Assembly (NCBI GenBank): GCA_036001465.1
Contig: DASYUH010000041.1
Span: forward strand, 47,024 to 111,023
Length of the DNA stretch: 64,000 nucleotides
Source: Candidatus Polarisedimenticolia bacterium
GTDB lineage: Bacteria; Acidobacteriota; Polarisedimenticolia; Gp22-AA2
Direction: 5' to 3'
The notes below the pieces were generated by a model. That model was not told the DNA's origin. It saw only the letters and a program-made list of their open reading frames with translations, and did no database searches. Shown here piece after piece: positions 37,134-45,882 of this stretch. The stretch's first letter is position 1. Every line of letters starts with the position of its first letter. A program made the translations under genes and the position numbers.

Positions 37134-37619
37134 TCAGTAGGGGCCCTTGCGCGGGTAGTAGCTGTCCTCCCCGTACGCGCCCTGCTCCTTGGACGGAGTC
37201 CTGATGGTGCGAAGGTCTTCGTAGGGATCCCTCACTTCACCCTCCAGGGACTTGTAGCCGAAGAGGGTACCGACCTGCAGCCCCTGCGGCTGGGCTGATG
37301 CGGGGGCGGGATGGCCATTGGCGTTCCCTGCGGTGCCGATGACTGCCGCCGTGCCCGTTGACGCACCGACCAGCCGGGAAGCTGCGGCCTCTTTCGCGTA
37401 ACAGATGCGGCAGGGCTGGTAACCCGCCGCCATGGCCGCATCCAGGCCCTTCTCGACTCCACGCCCGCGAATATCGGAGCTTCCTGCCTTGTGGAAGACG
37501 GTTCCCGGGCGCGAGACCACGACCTTCTCTTCATCGGCGCCCGCCTGGCCGCCGGGAAGCATGGCCGCTGCGACGACGGCGGCCAGGAGTACCACAGCTG
37601 AACGCGCTACTCTATTCAC
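37134..37619 (-). CDS. Small exported protein with His/Cys motif
   Basis: A 161-residue protein with a signal peptide (about 1-28). TVFHKAGSSDIRGRGVEKGL, then AMAAGYQPCRICY, resemble the His...Cys...PCxxC fold of Ada-like/metal-binding surface domains (the pattern is YHxxxCxxL...GxxPCxxC). Here the first cysteine is a serine. The rest is Ala/Gly-rich and ends in an acidic/Tyr segment (DSYYPRKGPY). The start is GTG 37619 with AAGGGGG before it. Monocistronic with its own terminator. Role unknown. Confidence 0.7.
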   Translation of the reverse strand: MNRVARSAVVLLAAVVAAAMLPGGQAGADEEKVVVSRPGTVFHKAGSSDIRGRGVEKGLDAAMAAGYQPCRICYAKEAAASRLVGASTGTAAVIGTAGNANGHPAPASAQPQGLQVGTLFGYKSLEGEVRDPYEDLRTIRTPSKEQGAYGEDSYYPRKGPY

Positions 37620-37700
37620 GCGCCACCCCCTTCTGATGGAACTCGCACCTGGTCAGTTAATACCACCAAACGCATGGGTCGTCAAGGCCCCCCAGGGGCC

Positions 37701-39392
37701 TCAGGAGAGCCCCGTCACCTGTCCCTGATCGTCCAGATCGATCTGCATGGCGGCCGGCACTGTCGGCAGCCCCGGCATGGTCATGATGCTGCCGATGAGA
37801 GGGTAGACGTATCCCGCGCCGGCCGAGGCGCGGACATCGGTGACCGGCAGCACGAAGCCCTCGGGCCTCCCCTTGAGCGTCGGATCGTGCGAGAGGGACA
37901 GGGGGGTCTTGGCCATGCAGATCGGGACGTGGCCCAGCCCCTGTCGCCGGCAGAACTCGATCCGGTCCTTCGCCTTGTCGGTGTACGTGACTCCGGAGGC
38001 GCCGTAGATCGTCCGTGCAATCGTCTCGATCTTCTCCTCGATCGACATCTCGGGCGTGTAGAGGCGACGGAATCGACCGCCCGATTCGGCGGCCTTGATC
38101 ACCGCCTGCGCCAGCTCGAGGCCCCCCTCGCCGCCGTGTGCCCAGACGGTCGCGGGCACGGCTGCGAAGGCGCCCGAGGCACGCGCCCGCCCCAGCACTT
38201 CGTCGATCTCGGCCTGGGTGTCGCTGTCGAACCGGTTCACGGCGACGACGGCGGGCAGCCCGAAGGTGCGCACGTTCTCGATGTGCTTGCGCAGGTTCTC
38301 GCAGCCGCGGCCCACCGCGGCCGGGTCCGGCCGGCTCAGGGACGAGGTGTTCCTGCCGCTGATCGTCACGCCGCCGTGCAGCTTGAGGGCGCGCACCGAG
38401 CAGACGATGACCGCGGCCGAGGGGACGAGACCGGCCGCCGGACACTTGATGTCGAACAGCTTCTCGGCCCCCATCTCGGAGCCGAAGCCGCTCTCCGTGA
38501 CGACGAAGTCGGCGAGCTTCAGGGCCATCAGGTCGGCCAGGACGGAGTTATTGCCGTGGGCCACGTTGGCGAAGGGTCCGCAGTGGATCAGGGTCCCCCC
38601 GCCCTCGAGGTTCTGAACCAGATTGGGCTTGATCGCGTCCTTGAGAATGGCCGCCATCGAACCCTGCGCCCCGAGCGCCCCCGCGCTCACACCGTTTCCC
38701 TCGCTGTCCACCCCGATCAGGATCCGCGCCAGGCGCTCCTTCAGGTCGCGCGGATCCTTGGAGAGGGACAGGATCGCCATGACCTCGGACGCGGCGGTGA
38801 TGTCGTAGCCACTCTCGCGCTCCACGCCGTTGGCGCCGCCGCCCAGCCCGACGCGGATGCGGCGCAGGGCCCGATCGTTGAGATCGAGGCTGCGGCGCCA
38901 GAGAATCGCCTCCGGAGCGAGGCCGAGCCGGTTGCCGTGGTGCAGATGATTGTCGATCAGGGCGGCCAGGAGATTGTGGGCTGCGGCCACGGCGTGGAAA
39001 TCGCCCGTGAAGTGCAGGTTGATCTCCTCCATCGGCACGACCTGCGAATAACCGCCACCGGTCGCACCCCCCTTGATCCCGAAGACCGGGCCCATCGACG
39101 GCTGCCGCAGGGTGCTGAGGGCGCGACGCCCGAGACGCCGGAGCGCCTGGGCGAGGCCGATGGTGACCACCGTCTTGCCCTCGCCGAGGGGCGTCGGATT
39201 GATCCCGGTGACGCAGATGTAGCGCCCGGTGGGCCGGGACTTCAGGCGCTCGAGGGCCGACAGCGAAATCTTGGCCTTGTAGCGGCCGTACGGCTCCAGC
39301 TCGTCGGGCAGGATGCCGAGCGATTCCGCGATGCTCTCGATTCGCTGCAGCTTGGCCTGGCGGGCGATCTCGAGGTCGGACGGCGGGCTCAA
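37701..39392 (-). CDS. fhs: Formate-tetrahydrofolate ligase
   Basis: A 563-residue one-carbon enzyme that makes 10-formyl-THF from formate and ATP. The P-loop-like CVTGINPTPLGEGKTVVTIG, then STLRQPSMGPVFGIKGGATG, GGGYSQVVPMEEINLHFTGD and VVTESGFGSEMGAEKL are the family signatures; length is normal. The start is TTG 39392, overlapping the TPR gene stop (TTGA) and preceded by GGAGGAG. A GC-rich hairpin (37685-37701) at the stop codon may end transcription. Role in folate pool balance or formate assimilation; no other Wood-Ljungdahl gene is in the window. Confidence 0.97.
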   Translation of the reverse strand: MSPPSDLEIARQAKLQRIESIAESLGILPDELEPYGRYKAKISLSALERLKSRPTGRYICVTGINPTPLGEGKTVVTIGLAQALRRLGRRALSTLRQPSMGPVFGIKGGATGGGYSQVVPMEEINLHFTGDFHAVAAAHNLLAALIDNHLHHGNRLGLAPEAILWRRSLDLNDRALRRIRVGLGGGANGVERESGYDITAASEVMAILSLSKDPRDLKERLARILIGVDSEGNGVSAGALGAQGSMAAILKDAIKPNLVQNLEGGGTLIHCGPFANVAHGNNSVLADLMALKLADFVVTESGFGSEMGAEKLFDIKCPAAGLVPSAAVIVCSVRALKLHGGVTISGRNTSSLSRPDPAAVGRGCENLRKHIENVRTFGLPAVVAVNRFDSDTQAEIDEVLGRARASGAFAAVPATVWAHGGEGGLELAQAVIKAAESGGRFRRLYTPEMSIEEKIETIARTIYGASGVTYTDKAKDRIEFCRRQGLGHVPICMAKTPLSLSHDPTLKGRPEGFVLPVTDVRASAGAGYVYPLIGSIMTMPGLPTVPAAMQIDLDDQGQVTGLS

Positions 39393-40414
39393 GGACTCCT
39401 CCGGGGGTTCTTCCCTTCGTCGAGCACCCGGCGCAGGTCGTCGAGGTCGGCGCCGGTCGGATCGGACGACTGCGCCTTGCCCATCTCGGCCTGCGCTCCC
39501 GCGGCGTCGCCGGTCGCCTGCAGGGCCCTGCCGAGCAGCAGGTGCCCGCGCGCCGTGTCACCCATCGCGAGGGCGCGCTTCGCCTCCGCCACCGCCCCTT
39601 GGGGGTCCTTGCGCTTCAAGGCTACCAGGGCCGCAAGCAGGTGGAAGTCGGACTCGTACGGGAAAGGGTCCGAGGAGGCCTGTGCCAGGACCGAGGCCGC
39701 CTCCTCCCAGCGCTCTTCGCGGGCGAGGAGGGACCCGGCCTGATAGGCCGCCTTCGGATAGCCAGGGAACTGCTGCAGGGCCCTGCGCAGGAGCTGCAGG
39801 CGTTTCTTCGAGTCGCTCTCGGCCATGGCCCGGCTGTAGGTGTCGAACGCGAGCAGGGGAGCGTCCTCCGACTGCTTGCGCAGAAGCTCGGCACGGCCCT
39901 CGGAGACCTCCAGGTTCTCGTCCTTCGCCAGCGCCAGGGCCAGGTTGCGATGCACGGCGAGCAGGTCCTTGAGGCGGCCCGTGCGCGACAGCCAGGGGCG
40001 CGCCTTTTCCTTCCGGATATCGATCGAGCGCGCGGCCAGGGTGATGTCGCCGTTGTCGACGTTGAAACGGCCCAGGACGAGCCGGTCGATTCTCACCCCC
40101 GCCGGTCGCGCCACGGTCTTGCGTCCCAGCTCGAGGGCGCTCGCGAGGGCCAGGGGGGCCCCCTCGGGGATGCCGCTTCCCTCCAGGAGGACCGACCGAT
40201 CCTCGTCGTCCATGACCCTCTGGCCGAACCCGAGCAGATACTCTCCCAGGGTGTGCGCCAGCCCCGAGGACAGCCATTCCAGCGAGCGATCCTCCGACGA
40301 GTTCTCGAACGGCATGATGATGTATCCGTGCGGCGTCGTGGCGGCAGGCTCGCCGGCGAGCGGCGCCGGCCCCGCCGTCAGCACGAGGAGCAGCGGGAGG
40401 GAGGCCGCCCGCAT
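39389..40414 (-). CDS. Exported TPR protein
   Basis: A 341-residue protein with a signal peptide (about 1-22) and an N-terminal domain including IIMPFENSSEDRSLEWLSSG, like the FlgO/TolB-N-type segments that precede TPR arrays in periplasmic proteins. TPR-like helices follow (about 195-330: AYQAGSLLAREERWEEAASV and LLGRALQATGDAAGAQAEM). It starts at ATG 40414 right on the stop of the PIN-TRAM gene (TGATG) and overlaps fhs. The three genes are probably one operon, though their functions are not obviously linked. Confidence 0.8.
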   Translation of the reverse strand: MRAASLPLLLVLTAGPAPLAGEPAATTPHGYIIMPFENSSEDRSLEWLSSGLAHTLGEYLLGFGQRVMDDEDRSVLLEGSGIPEGAPLALASALELGRKTVARPAGVRIDRLVLGRFNVDNGDITLAARSIDIRKEKARPWLSRTGRLKDLLAVHRNLALALAKDENLEVSEGRAELLRKQSEDAPLLAFDTYSRAMAESDSKKRLQLLRRALQQFPGYPKAAYQAGSLLAREERWEEAASVLAQASSDPFPYESDFHLLAALVALKRKDPQGAVAEAKRALAMGDTARGHLLLGRALQATGDAAGAQAEMGKAQSSDPTGADLDDLRRVLDEGKNPRRSP

Positions 40415-41448
40415 CAAGCGCCGGTCCTCCGCGGGCGGTGCTCGATGGGGGTCGCCTCGTCGCCGGCCTCCGACTTGCCGAAGAACATCTTCCCGGCGGT
40501 CGTCTGCAGGACCGAGGTCACCGTGATTTCGATGTTCCTGCCGATGTGACGCTTGGCGTTGTCCACCACCACCATGGTGCCGTCGTCCAGGTAGCCCACG
40601 CCCTGGTTCGGCTCCTTCCCCTCCTTCAGGATGAACACCTTCATCGCCTCTCCGGGAAGGACGACCGGCTTCAGGGAGTTGGCGAGCGAATTGATGTTCA
40701 GCACCTGGACGCCGCGCAATTCGGCGACCTTGTTGAGGTTGAAGTCATTGGTGATGATCTTGCCACCGAGCTGCTTGGCCAGCTCGATCAGCTTCATGTC
40801 GACATCCTTGATGTCGGGGAAATCGGCTTCGGAGATGACGACCTTCACGTCCGGGCCCTTCTTGATGCGTTGCAGGATGTCGAGCCCCTTCCGCCCGCGG
40901 TTGCGCTTGAGCGAGTCCTGGGAGTCGGCGATGTACTGCAGCTCCCTGAGGACGAACTGCGGCGCGACCAGGGTCCCGTCCAGGAACCCGGTTTCGCAGA
41001 CGTCGGCGATCCGGCCGTCGATGATGACGCTGGTGTCGAGAATCTTGTAGTTCTGCTTCTGGCCCCCCTCGGCCCAGGCCGCGCGCAGGCTGGACAGGGT
41101 GAAGCTCTCGCCGCGCGCCGCCCCGATCGCCATGCCGGTGTATCCGAACACCAGGAACACGAACCCCTTGATCGCCAGCGGCGGCGCCGGGGCGAAGAGG
41201 TCGAGAGGCAGAAGCGCGACCACGACCCCCGCCGCCGCACCGCCGATGAGCAGGCCGGCAAGCCCGCCCAGCAGGGAGTTCATCTCCAGTCCACGCAGGA
41301 AATACTCGAGCGCCAGGATCAGGCCGGCCACGCCGGCCCCGATGACCAGGCCGGTCAGATCGAGAGGGGACAGGGTGATGGGCCGGACCTGACTGCCGAA
41401 CAGGACGGAAAGGATGACCAGGATGATCCTGAGTACGAATGTGCCCAC
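40414..41448 (-). CDS. PIN-TRAM domain membrane protein (YacL-like)
   Basis: A 344-residue protein. Four N-terminal transmembrane helices (about 5-110) are followed by a PIN nuclease domain with YKILDTSVIIDGRIADVCE (first Asp), LRELQ, and ITNDFNLNKVAELRGV (late Asp pair), then a TRAM domain (GEAMKVFILKEGKEPNQGVG). The acidic residues for Mg are present. The YacL/PIN-TRAM family is widespread and poorly understood; a membrane-tethered RNase is likely. I use GTG 41448 (GAGGT seven bases before); ATG 41472 is an alternative. Operon with the TPR gene and fhs. Confidence 0.88.
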   Translation of the reverse strand: MGTFVLRIILVILSVLFGSQVRPITLSPLDLTGLVIGAGVAGLILALEYFLRGLEMNSLLGGLAGLLIGGAAAGVVVALLPLDLFAPAPPLAIKGFVFLVFGYTGMAIGAARGESFTLSSLRAAWAEGGQKQNYKILDTSVIIDGRIADVCETGFLDGTLVAPQFVLRELQYIADSQDSLKRNRGRKGLDILQRIKKGPDVKVVISEADFPDIKDVDMKLIELAKQLGGKIITNDFNLNKVAELRGVQVLNINSLANSLKPVVLPGEAMKVFILKEGKEPNQGVGYLDDGTMVVVDNAKRHIGRNIEITVTSVLQTTAGKMFFGKSEAGDEATPIEHRPRRTGA

Positions 41449-41566
41449 CGCATTCACCTCGACACAGCCCATGGACGGGCCGCACAACGAATCGGGTTAC
41501 GGCATGAGGACGCGCACTGGCACATGATAGCGTTTTGCCGCGACGGAAACTAGGAGAAGCTCCCGG

Positions 41567-41604
41567 GAACCGGCCGACTGCCCGGACCGGCTCCGGGCCG
41601 GTTC
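41567..41604 (-). terminator. GC-rich hairpin downstream of alr
   Basis: GAACCGGCC and GGCCGGTTC pair over a 20-base loop that itself can fold (GCCCGGA/TCCGGGC). It lies 19 bases after the alr stop. No T-run follows, so it may be a rho-independent-like or stabilising hairpin. Confidence 0.4.
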
Positions 41605-41622
41605 ATGGATCCGGAAGGGACG

Positions 41623-42786
41623 CTACGGAAGGGCGAAGCGCGAGGCGACGTCCCGCTCCGTGCCGCGGACGAACAGGCGGGGTACGCGGGAACCGATGCC
41701 GCACAGGACCTCCCAGGGGATGGTGTCGGCCCAGGCGGCGATCCGATCGGCCCCGAGTCTCTCCCCTCCGGACGTGCCGATGACCGTGACCTCGTCGCCG
41801 AGGGTCGCTCCCGGAATTTCGGTCACGTCCACGGTCGTCAGGTCCATGCTGATCCGGCCCACGATGGGCGCCGGCCGCCCGCGCAGGAGGACGTGCCCCC
41901 GGTTCGACGCCAGGCGGGGCAGGCCGTCATCGTAGCCCAGCGCCAGCGAAGCCACCCGGGTAGGGCGGGCCGCGACGAAGGTGCGGCCGTACCCCAGGCT
42001 GGTGCCCGGCGCAACCTCTTTAAGATAGATGATACGGGTCTTCAGCGACAGGACCGGACTCACCTCGAGCGGCGTCACGTTCGTCGATGGGGGGTACCCG
42101 TAGAGAACGAGGCCCGGGCGCACCAGGCTCAGCCAGGCCGGGGGGTGGTCCAGGATCGCCGCGCTGTTCGCCAGGTGGATCTCGCCCGGCCGCAATCCGC
42201 GCTCGCGCGCCGCCTCGACGCATTCCCGGAACAGCTCGATCTGACGGCGGGTGAAGGCGTCGGTCGGATCGTCCGCCACGGCGAGGTGCGAGAAGGCGCC
42301 GGTGACCCGGATCGAGCGGGCCCCCGACAGGACGGAGGCGAACTCCGGCACGTCCCCCGGCGGAACGCCGAGGCGGCCCATCCCGGTGTCCACCTTGAGG
42401 TGCACGGCTGCCTCGACACCGCGCGCGGAGGCGGCGCGGGACAGGGCCCCCACCTGATCGGGGCGGAAGATCGCCGGCACCAGATCGTGCTGCAGGATCG
42501 CGTCCGCCTGCTCCGGGGTGAAGCCCCCCAGGACCAGGATCGGCCTGGTGACGCCCGCCCGCCGCAGCTCGATCCCTTCCTCGGGAAGCGCCACCCCCAG
42601 GCTCTCGACCCCGTCCTTCTCGAGGGCCCGCGCCACGCCGGCGGCGCCGTGGCCGTAAGCGTTCGCCTTGACGACCGCCAGGATCGGACGGGTCCCGACG
42701 CGGGCCCTGATGGCGCGGAGGTTTGCGGACAGGGCCTGGAGATCGATCTCGGCCCAGGTGGGACGGTACGGGTCGAGGAGAGGCAT
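41623..42786 (-). CDS. alr: Alanine racemase
   Basis: A 387-residue PLP enzyme making D-alanine for peptidoglycan. The PLP lysine is in AVVKANAYGHG (about residue 39). HLKVDTGMGRLGV, the segment GTSLGYGRTF with the catalytic Tyr region, LALGYDDGLPR and GRISMDLTTVDVT are the family hallmarks. ATG 42786 shares bases with the dnaB stop (TGATG), so the two are translationally coupled. The dnaB-alr order is widespread, often with radA next; radA is not found here. Confidence 0.96.
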   Translation of the reverse strand: MPLLDPYRPTWAEIDLQALSANLRAIRARVGTRPILAVVKANAYGHGAAGVARALEKDGVESLGVALPEEGIELRRAGVTRPILVLGGFTPEQADAILQHDLVPAIFRPDQVGALSRAASARGVEAAVHLKVDTGMGRLGVPPGDVPEFASVLSGARSIRVTGAFSHLAVADDPTDAFTRRQIELFRECVEAARERGLRPGEIHLANSAAILDHPPAWLSLVRPGLVLYGYPPSTNVTPLEVSPVLSLKTRIIYLKEVAPGTSLGYGRTFVAARPTRVASLALGYDDGLPRLASNRGHVLLRGRPAPIVGRISMDLTTVDVTEIPGATLGDEVTVIGTSGGERLGADRIAAWADTIPWEVLCGIGSRVPRLFVRGTERDVASRFALP

Positions 42787-44129
42787 CACCCGCCCTGCTG
42801 CTCCAGCTCCTCGAAGCGCGTGTACTGGCGGAGGAAGGCCATGTTGAACTCGCCCGTCGGTCCGTTGCGCTGCTTGGCCATGATGAGGGTCGCGATGCCC
42901 CGGTTCTCCTCGGTCGGCTTGTAGAGCTCTTCGCGGTAGAGCAGGAGGACCACGTCGGCATCCTGCTCGATGGCGCCCGATTCGCGCAGATCCGACAGCT
43001 GGGGCCGGCCGCGCTCGCCGCGCTGCTCGGGGGCGCGCGACAGCTGCGACAGGGCGACCACCGGCACGTTGAGCTCCTTCGCGAGCTCTTTCAGGGAGCG
43101 GGAGATCTCGGACATTTCCTGGTTGCGGTTCTCGAATCGGCTGCGGCTCCGGATCAGCTGCATGTAATCGATGACGACCATGTCGAGTCCCTGCTCCAGC
43201 TTCAGCCGCCGGCATTTGGCGCGCATCTCGAGGACCGTGAGCCCCGCCGAATCGTCGATCCAGACGGGCGCGGTGGCGAGCTGGCCGAAGGCCTGGATCA
43301 GCTCCTTCCACTGGTCCTTCGTCAGGCGTCCGGTGCGCAGCATATGGCTGTCGATGCGGGCGAGCCCCGTGAGCATCCTCAGGAACAGCTGCTCGCGCGT
43401 CATCTCCAGTGAGAAGATCCCGACCTTGCGCCCCGCCTGCATCGCGACGTTCTGCGCGATATTCAGCGCGAGGGACGTCTTGCCCATCCCCGGCCGCGCC
43501 GCCAGGATGATCAGGTCGGCCGGCTGCAGGCCGGAGGTGTACTCGTTCAGCAGCTTGTACCCGGTCGGCAACCCGGTCACCAGCTCGCGCCTTTCGGCCA
43601 GCTGCTCGATGGTCTTGAGGCTCTGGTCGGCGATCGCCTTCATGGCGATGAAGCCGGCCCGCAGGCGGTCCTGCGCGATCTGGAAAATCAGGCGCTCCGA
43701 ATCGTCCAGGATGACGTCCGCTTCGTGGCTGGCCTCGTAAGCCGACGCCACGATCCGGCCGCCGGCCTCGATGAGGCTCCGGAGCACCGCCTTCTCCTTG
43801 ACGATGCGTGCGTAGTACTCGACGTTGGCGGATCTCGGGACCCCGTCGATCAGCGAGGCGATGTAGGCCGGGCCTCCGACCGCGTCCAGCTCCCCGGCGC
43901 GCGACAGCTCCTCCTTGATGGTCACCGTGTCGATGGCCGTCGTGCGCTCCGACAGATCGTTCATGACCTTGAAGATCTTCCGGTGCGGATCGCGGTAGAA
44001 GTCCGCTTCCTTCAGGATTTCCTGGGCGCGGTTGAGCGCGGTGTTCTCGATGAGAATGGCGCCGAGCACGGAGCGTTCGGCCTCGAGACTGTTCGGGACG
44101 TCCCTGTCGAGCGTGATGTCTGCTGACAT
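42786..44129 (-). CDS. dnaB: Replicative DNA helicase DnaB
   Basis: A 447-residue hexameric helicase. The N-terminal domain (NSLEAERSVLGAILIENTAL) is joined to a RecA-like motor: Walker A ARPGMGKTSLAL, FSLEMTREQLFLRML, Walker B-like DMVVIDYMQLI, LSQLSRAPEQRG and DLRESGAIEQDADVVLLLYR. No intein is present. GGAGAGG precedes ATG 44129. It is divergent from rnpB and overlaps alr. Confidence 0.97.
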   Translation of the reverse strand: MSADITLDRDVPNSLEAERSVLGAILIENTALNRAQEILKEADFYRDPHRKIFKVMNDLSERTTAIDTVTIKEELSRAGELDAVGGPAYIASLIDGVPRSANVEYYARIVKEKAVLRSLIEAGGRIVASAYEASHEADVILDDSERLIFQIAQDRLRAGFIAMKAIADQSLKTIEQLAERRELVTGLPTGYKLLNEYTSGLQPADLIILAARPGMGKTSLALNIAQNVAMQAGRKVGIFSLEMTREQLFLRMLTGLARIDSHMLRTGRLTKDQWKELIQAFGQLATAPVWIDDSAGLTVLEMRAKCRRLKLEQGLDMVVIDYMQLIRSRSRFENRNQEMSEISRSLKELAKELNVPVVALSQLSRAPEQRGERGRPQLSDLRESGAIEQDADVVLLLYREELYKPTEENRGIATLIMAKQRNGPTGEFNMAFLRQYTRFEELEQQGG

Positions 44130-44205
44130 GCGGTGCCTCTCCTGGGTGCCGGTCCGAATGCTCGAACGGGCTCCTGGACGCGGGAGGTCATCGTAGCACG
44201 CGTTG

Positions 44206-44235
44206 TTGCGCCCCGATCCGCGCCTTTGCTAAGAT
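44206..44235 (+). promoter_or_regulatory. Promoter of rnpB
   Basis: TTGCGC (44206-44211), an 18-base spacer, TAAGAT (44230-44235), and six bases to the predicted RNA start at 44242. Confidence 0.65.
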
Positions 44236-44241
44236 GACACC

Positions 44242-44661
44242 GGGCCGGAGTGAAGCGGATGGTCGCTGCCCGGATTCCATCCGGGGAGAGGAAAGTCCGA
44301 ACTCCACAGGGCATTGCGCTGGGTAACACCCAGTCCCGGTGACGGGAAGGAAAGTGCCACAGAAAACAAACCGCCTGGACCGGAGGCTCCGTTTCCGGTT
44401 CCGGTAAGGGTGAAACGGTGGGGTAAGAGCCCACCAGTGCCCCGGGTGACCGGGGCAGCTTGGTAAACCCCGCAAGGAGCAAGGCCAAATAGGGGAGCGA
44501 GTGCGGGTGGCCCGCCCGATGGCTCCCGGGTAGGTCGCTTGGCGGTCCGGGCCCCCTGGGTCCGGGCCGCCGGCCGCGCGGGTAACCGCGCGGTTAGAGG
44601 AATGACCATCGGCCGCCGGCGACGGCGGCAACAGGATTCGGCTTACGAGTCACTCCGGCCC
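44242..44661 (+). ncRNA. rnpB: RNase P RNA, bacterial class A
   Basis: About 420 bases. The P1 helix is formed by GGGCCGGAGTG (44242-44252) and CACTCCGGCCC (44651-44661). The conserved core GAGGAAAGTCCGAACTCC follows the P3 region, and ACAGAAAACAAACCGCC-like J/P elements come next. GGTAAGGGTGAAACGGT and GGTAAACCCC segments and the late GAGGAATGACCATC are all diagnostic. The RNA is the catalytic part of RNase P, which trims tRNA 5' ends. The M20 gene starts only 18 bases after the end, so read-through is possible. Confidence 0.96.
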
Positions 44662-44679
44662 ATCCTTCCTCGATCGCTG

Positions 44680-45882
44680 ATGTCCGTCGCCCCGGGACTG
44701 AGAGCGCGCCTGGAGCGCGAGATCATGCGCCTTCGACCTGCGGTCGAGCGCCTGAGCCGCATCCTGCACCGGCGTGCCGAGCTCAGCCTCGAGGAGTCGG
44801 ACTCGGTGCGTCTGCTCACCGGATTTCTCAAGAAGGAAGGGTTCCGGATTCGGCGCGGCGTGGCGGGCCTGCCGACCGCGTTCGTGGCGCGGAAGACCAT
44901 GGGACGCGGCGGGCCGCGCGTCGCCTTCCTCGCCGAGTACGACGCCCTGCCCGGGATCGGCCATGCCTGCGGCCACAATCTCATCGGCGCCGCAAGCGCC
45001 GGCGCCGGAGCCGCCCTGGGCCGGGCGCTCCAGGGCTCCCGCGGCGAGATCCTGGTCGTGGGCACTCCCGCGGAGGAGACCATCGGGGGGAAGGTGCTGA
45101 TGACCGAGCGCGGAGTCTTCAAGGGGGTCGACTGCGCCCTGATGTTCCACCCGTCGACCGAGAACCGCGTCTACACGACCTCCCTCGCCTGCCACTCGCT
45201 CCAGGTCACGTTCCACGGCAGGGCGGCCCATGCCGTCGCTTCCCCCGAGAAGGGTATCAACGCCCTGGAGGCGCTCATCCGCCTGTTCATCGACCTCCAC
45301 CGGCTGCGGCATCGCCTGCCGCGCGAGGTCCGCATGCCGGGTGTGATCGTCGATGGCGGCAAGCGGGCCAACGTGGTGCCCGATCGTGCGGTCGGCCGGT
45401 TCACCCTGCGCGCCCGGGACCTGCCGACCCTGGCACGGGTCGAATCGCTCTTCCGGCGCACGGCGCGGGAGGCGGCGCGGTCGGTCGGCGCCCGCCTGTC
45501 GATTCTCGCGCTCGATCACCCGTACGCCGAGATGCTGACCAACCGGGTGCTGGCCGACCGGTTCAAGCACGAGCTGCGCCGCATGGGTCGCACGACCGTG
45601 GACTCTCCCCGCAAGAAAATGGGATCGCTCGACATGGGGAATGTCAGCCAGGTCGTCCCGTCGATTCACCCGTATATCGCCATCGCGCCTCCGAGCGTGC
45701 CGCTGCACTCGCGAGGGTTCGCGCGTCTGGCAGGCGGGCCGCGCGGCAGGGCCGGCCTGAGCGCCGCGACCCGCGGGCTGTCCATGGTCGGCCTTCAGGC
45801 CCTGTGCGACCGCGACACCCTCGCGAGCGCGAAGCGGGAGTTCCTGGCCTGCCGCCGCAACGGGGCGAGGGGGAAACGGTGA
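44680..45882 (+). CDS. M20 family amidohydrolase
   Basis: A 400-residue metal-dependent hydrolase of the M20D branch (aminobenzoyl-glutamate/amino-acid amidase type). GIGHACGHNLIGAASAGAG gives the metal His/Cys, PAEETIGGK the catalytic glutamates, FHGRAAHAVASPEKG the dimerisation-domain His, and MGSLDMGNVSQVVPSIHPYI the late metal site. It lacks a signal peptide. Start ATG 44680 precedes SVAPGLRARLE; the upstream frame is rnpB. The next gene overlaps it by GTGA. Substrate not predictable. Confidence 0.88.
   Translation: MSVAPGLRARLEREIMRLRPAVERLSRILHRRAELSLEESDSVRLLTGFLKKEGFRIRRGVAGLPTAFVARKTMGRGGPRVAFLAEYDALPGIGHACGHNLIGAASAGAGAALGRALQGSRGEILVVGTPAEETIGGKVLMTERGVFKGVDCALMFHPSTENRVYTTSLACHSLQVTFHGRAAHAVASPEKGINALEALIRLFIDLHRLRHRLPREVRMPGVIVDGGKRANVVPDRAVGRFTLRARDLPTLARVESLFRRTAREAARSVGARLSILALDHPYAEMLTNRVLADRFKHELRRMGRTTVDSPRKKMGSLDMGNVSQVVPSIHPYIAIAPPSVPLHSRGFARLAGGPRGRAGLSAATRGLSMVGLQALCDRDTLASAKREFLACRRNGARGKR

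Noticed and set aside
44539..44679. N-terminal extension of the M20 gene
   Set aside because: It lies inside rnpB; the Arg-rich text is RNase P RNA sequence.
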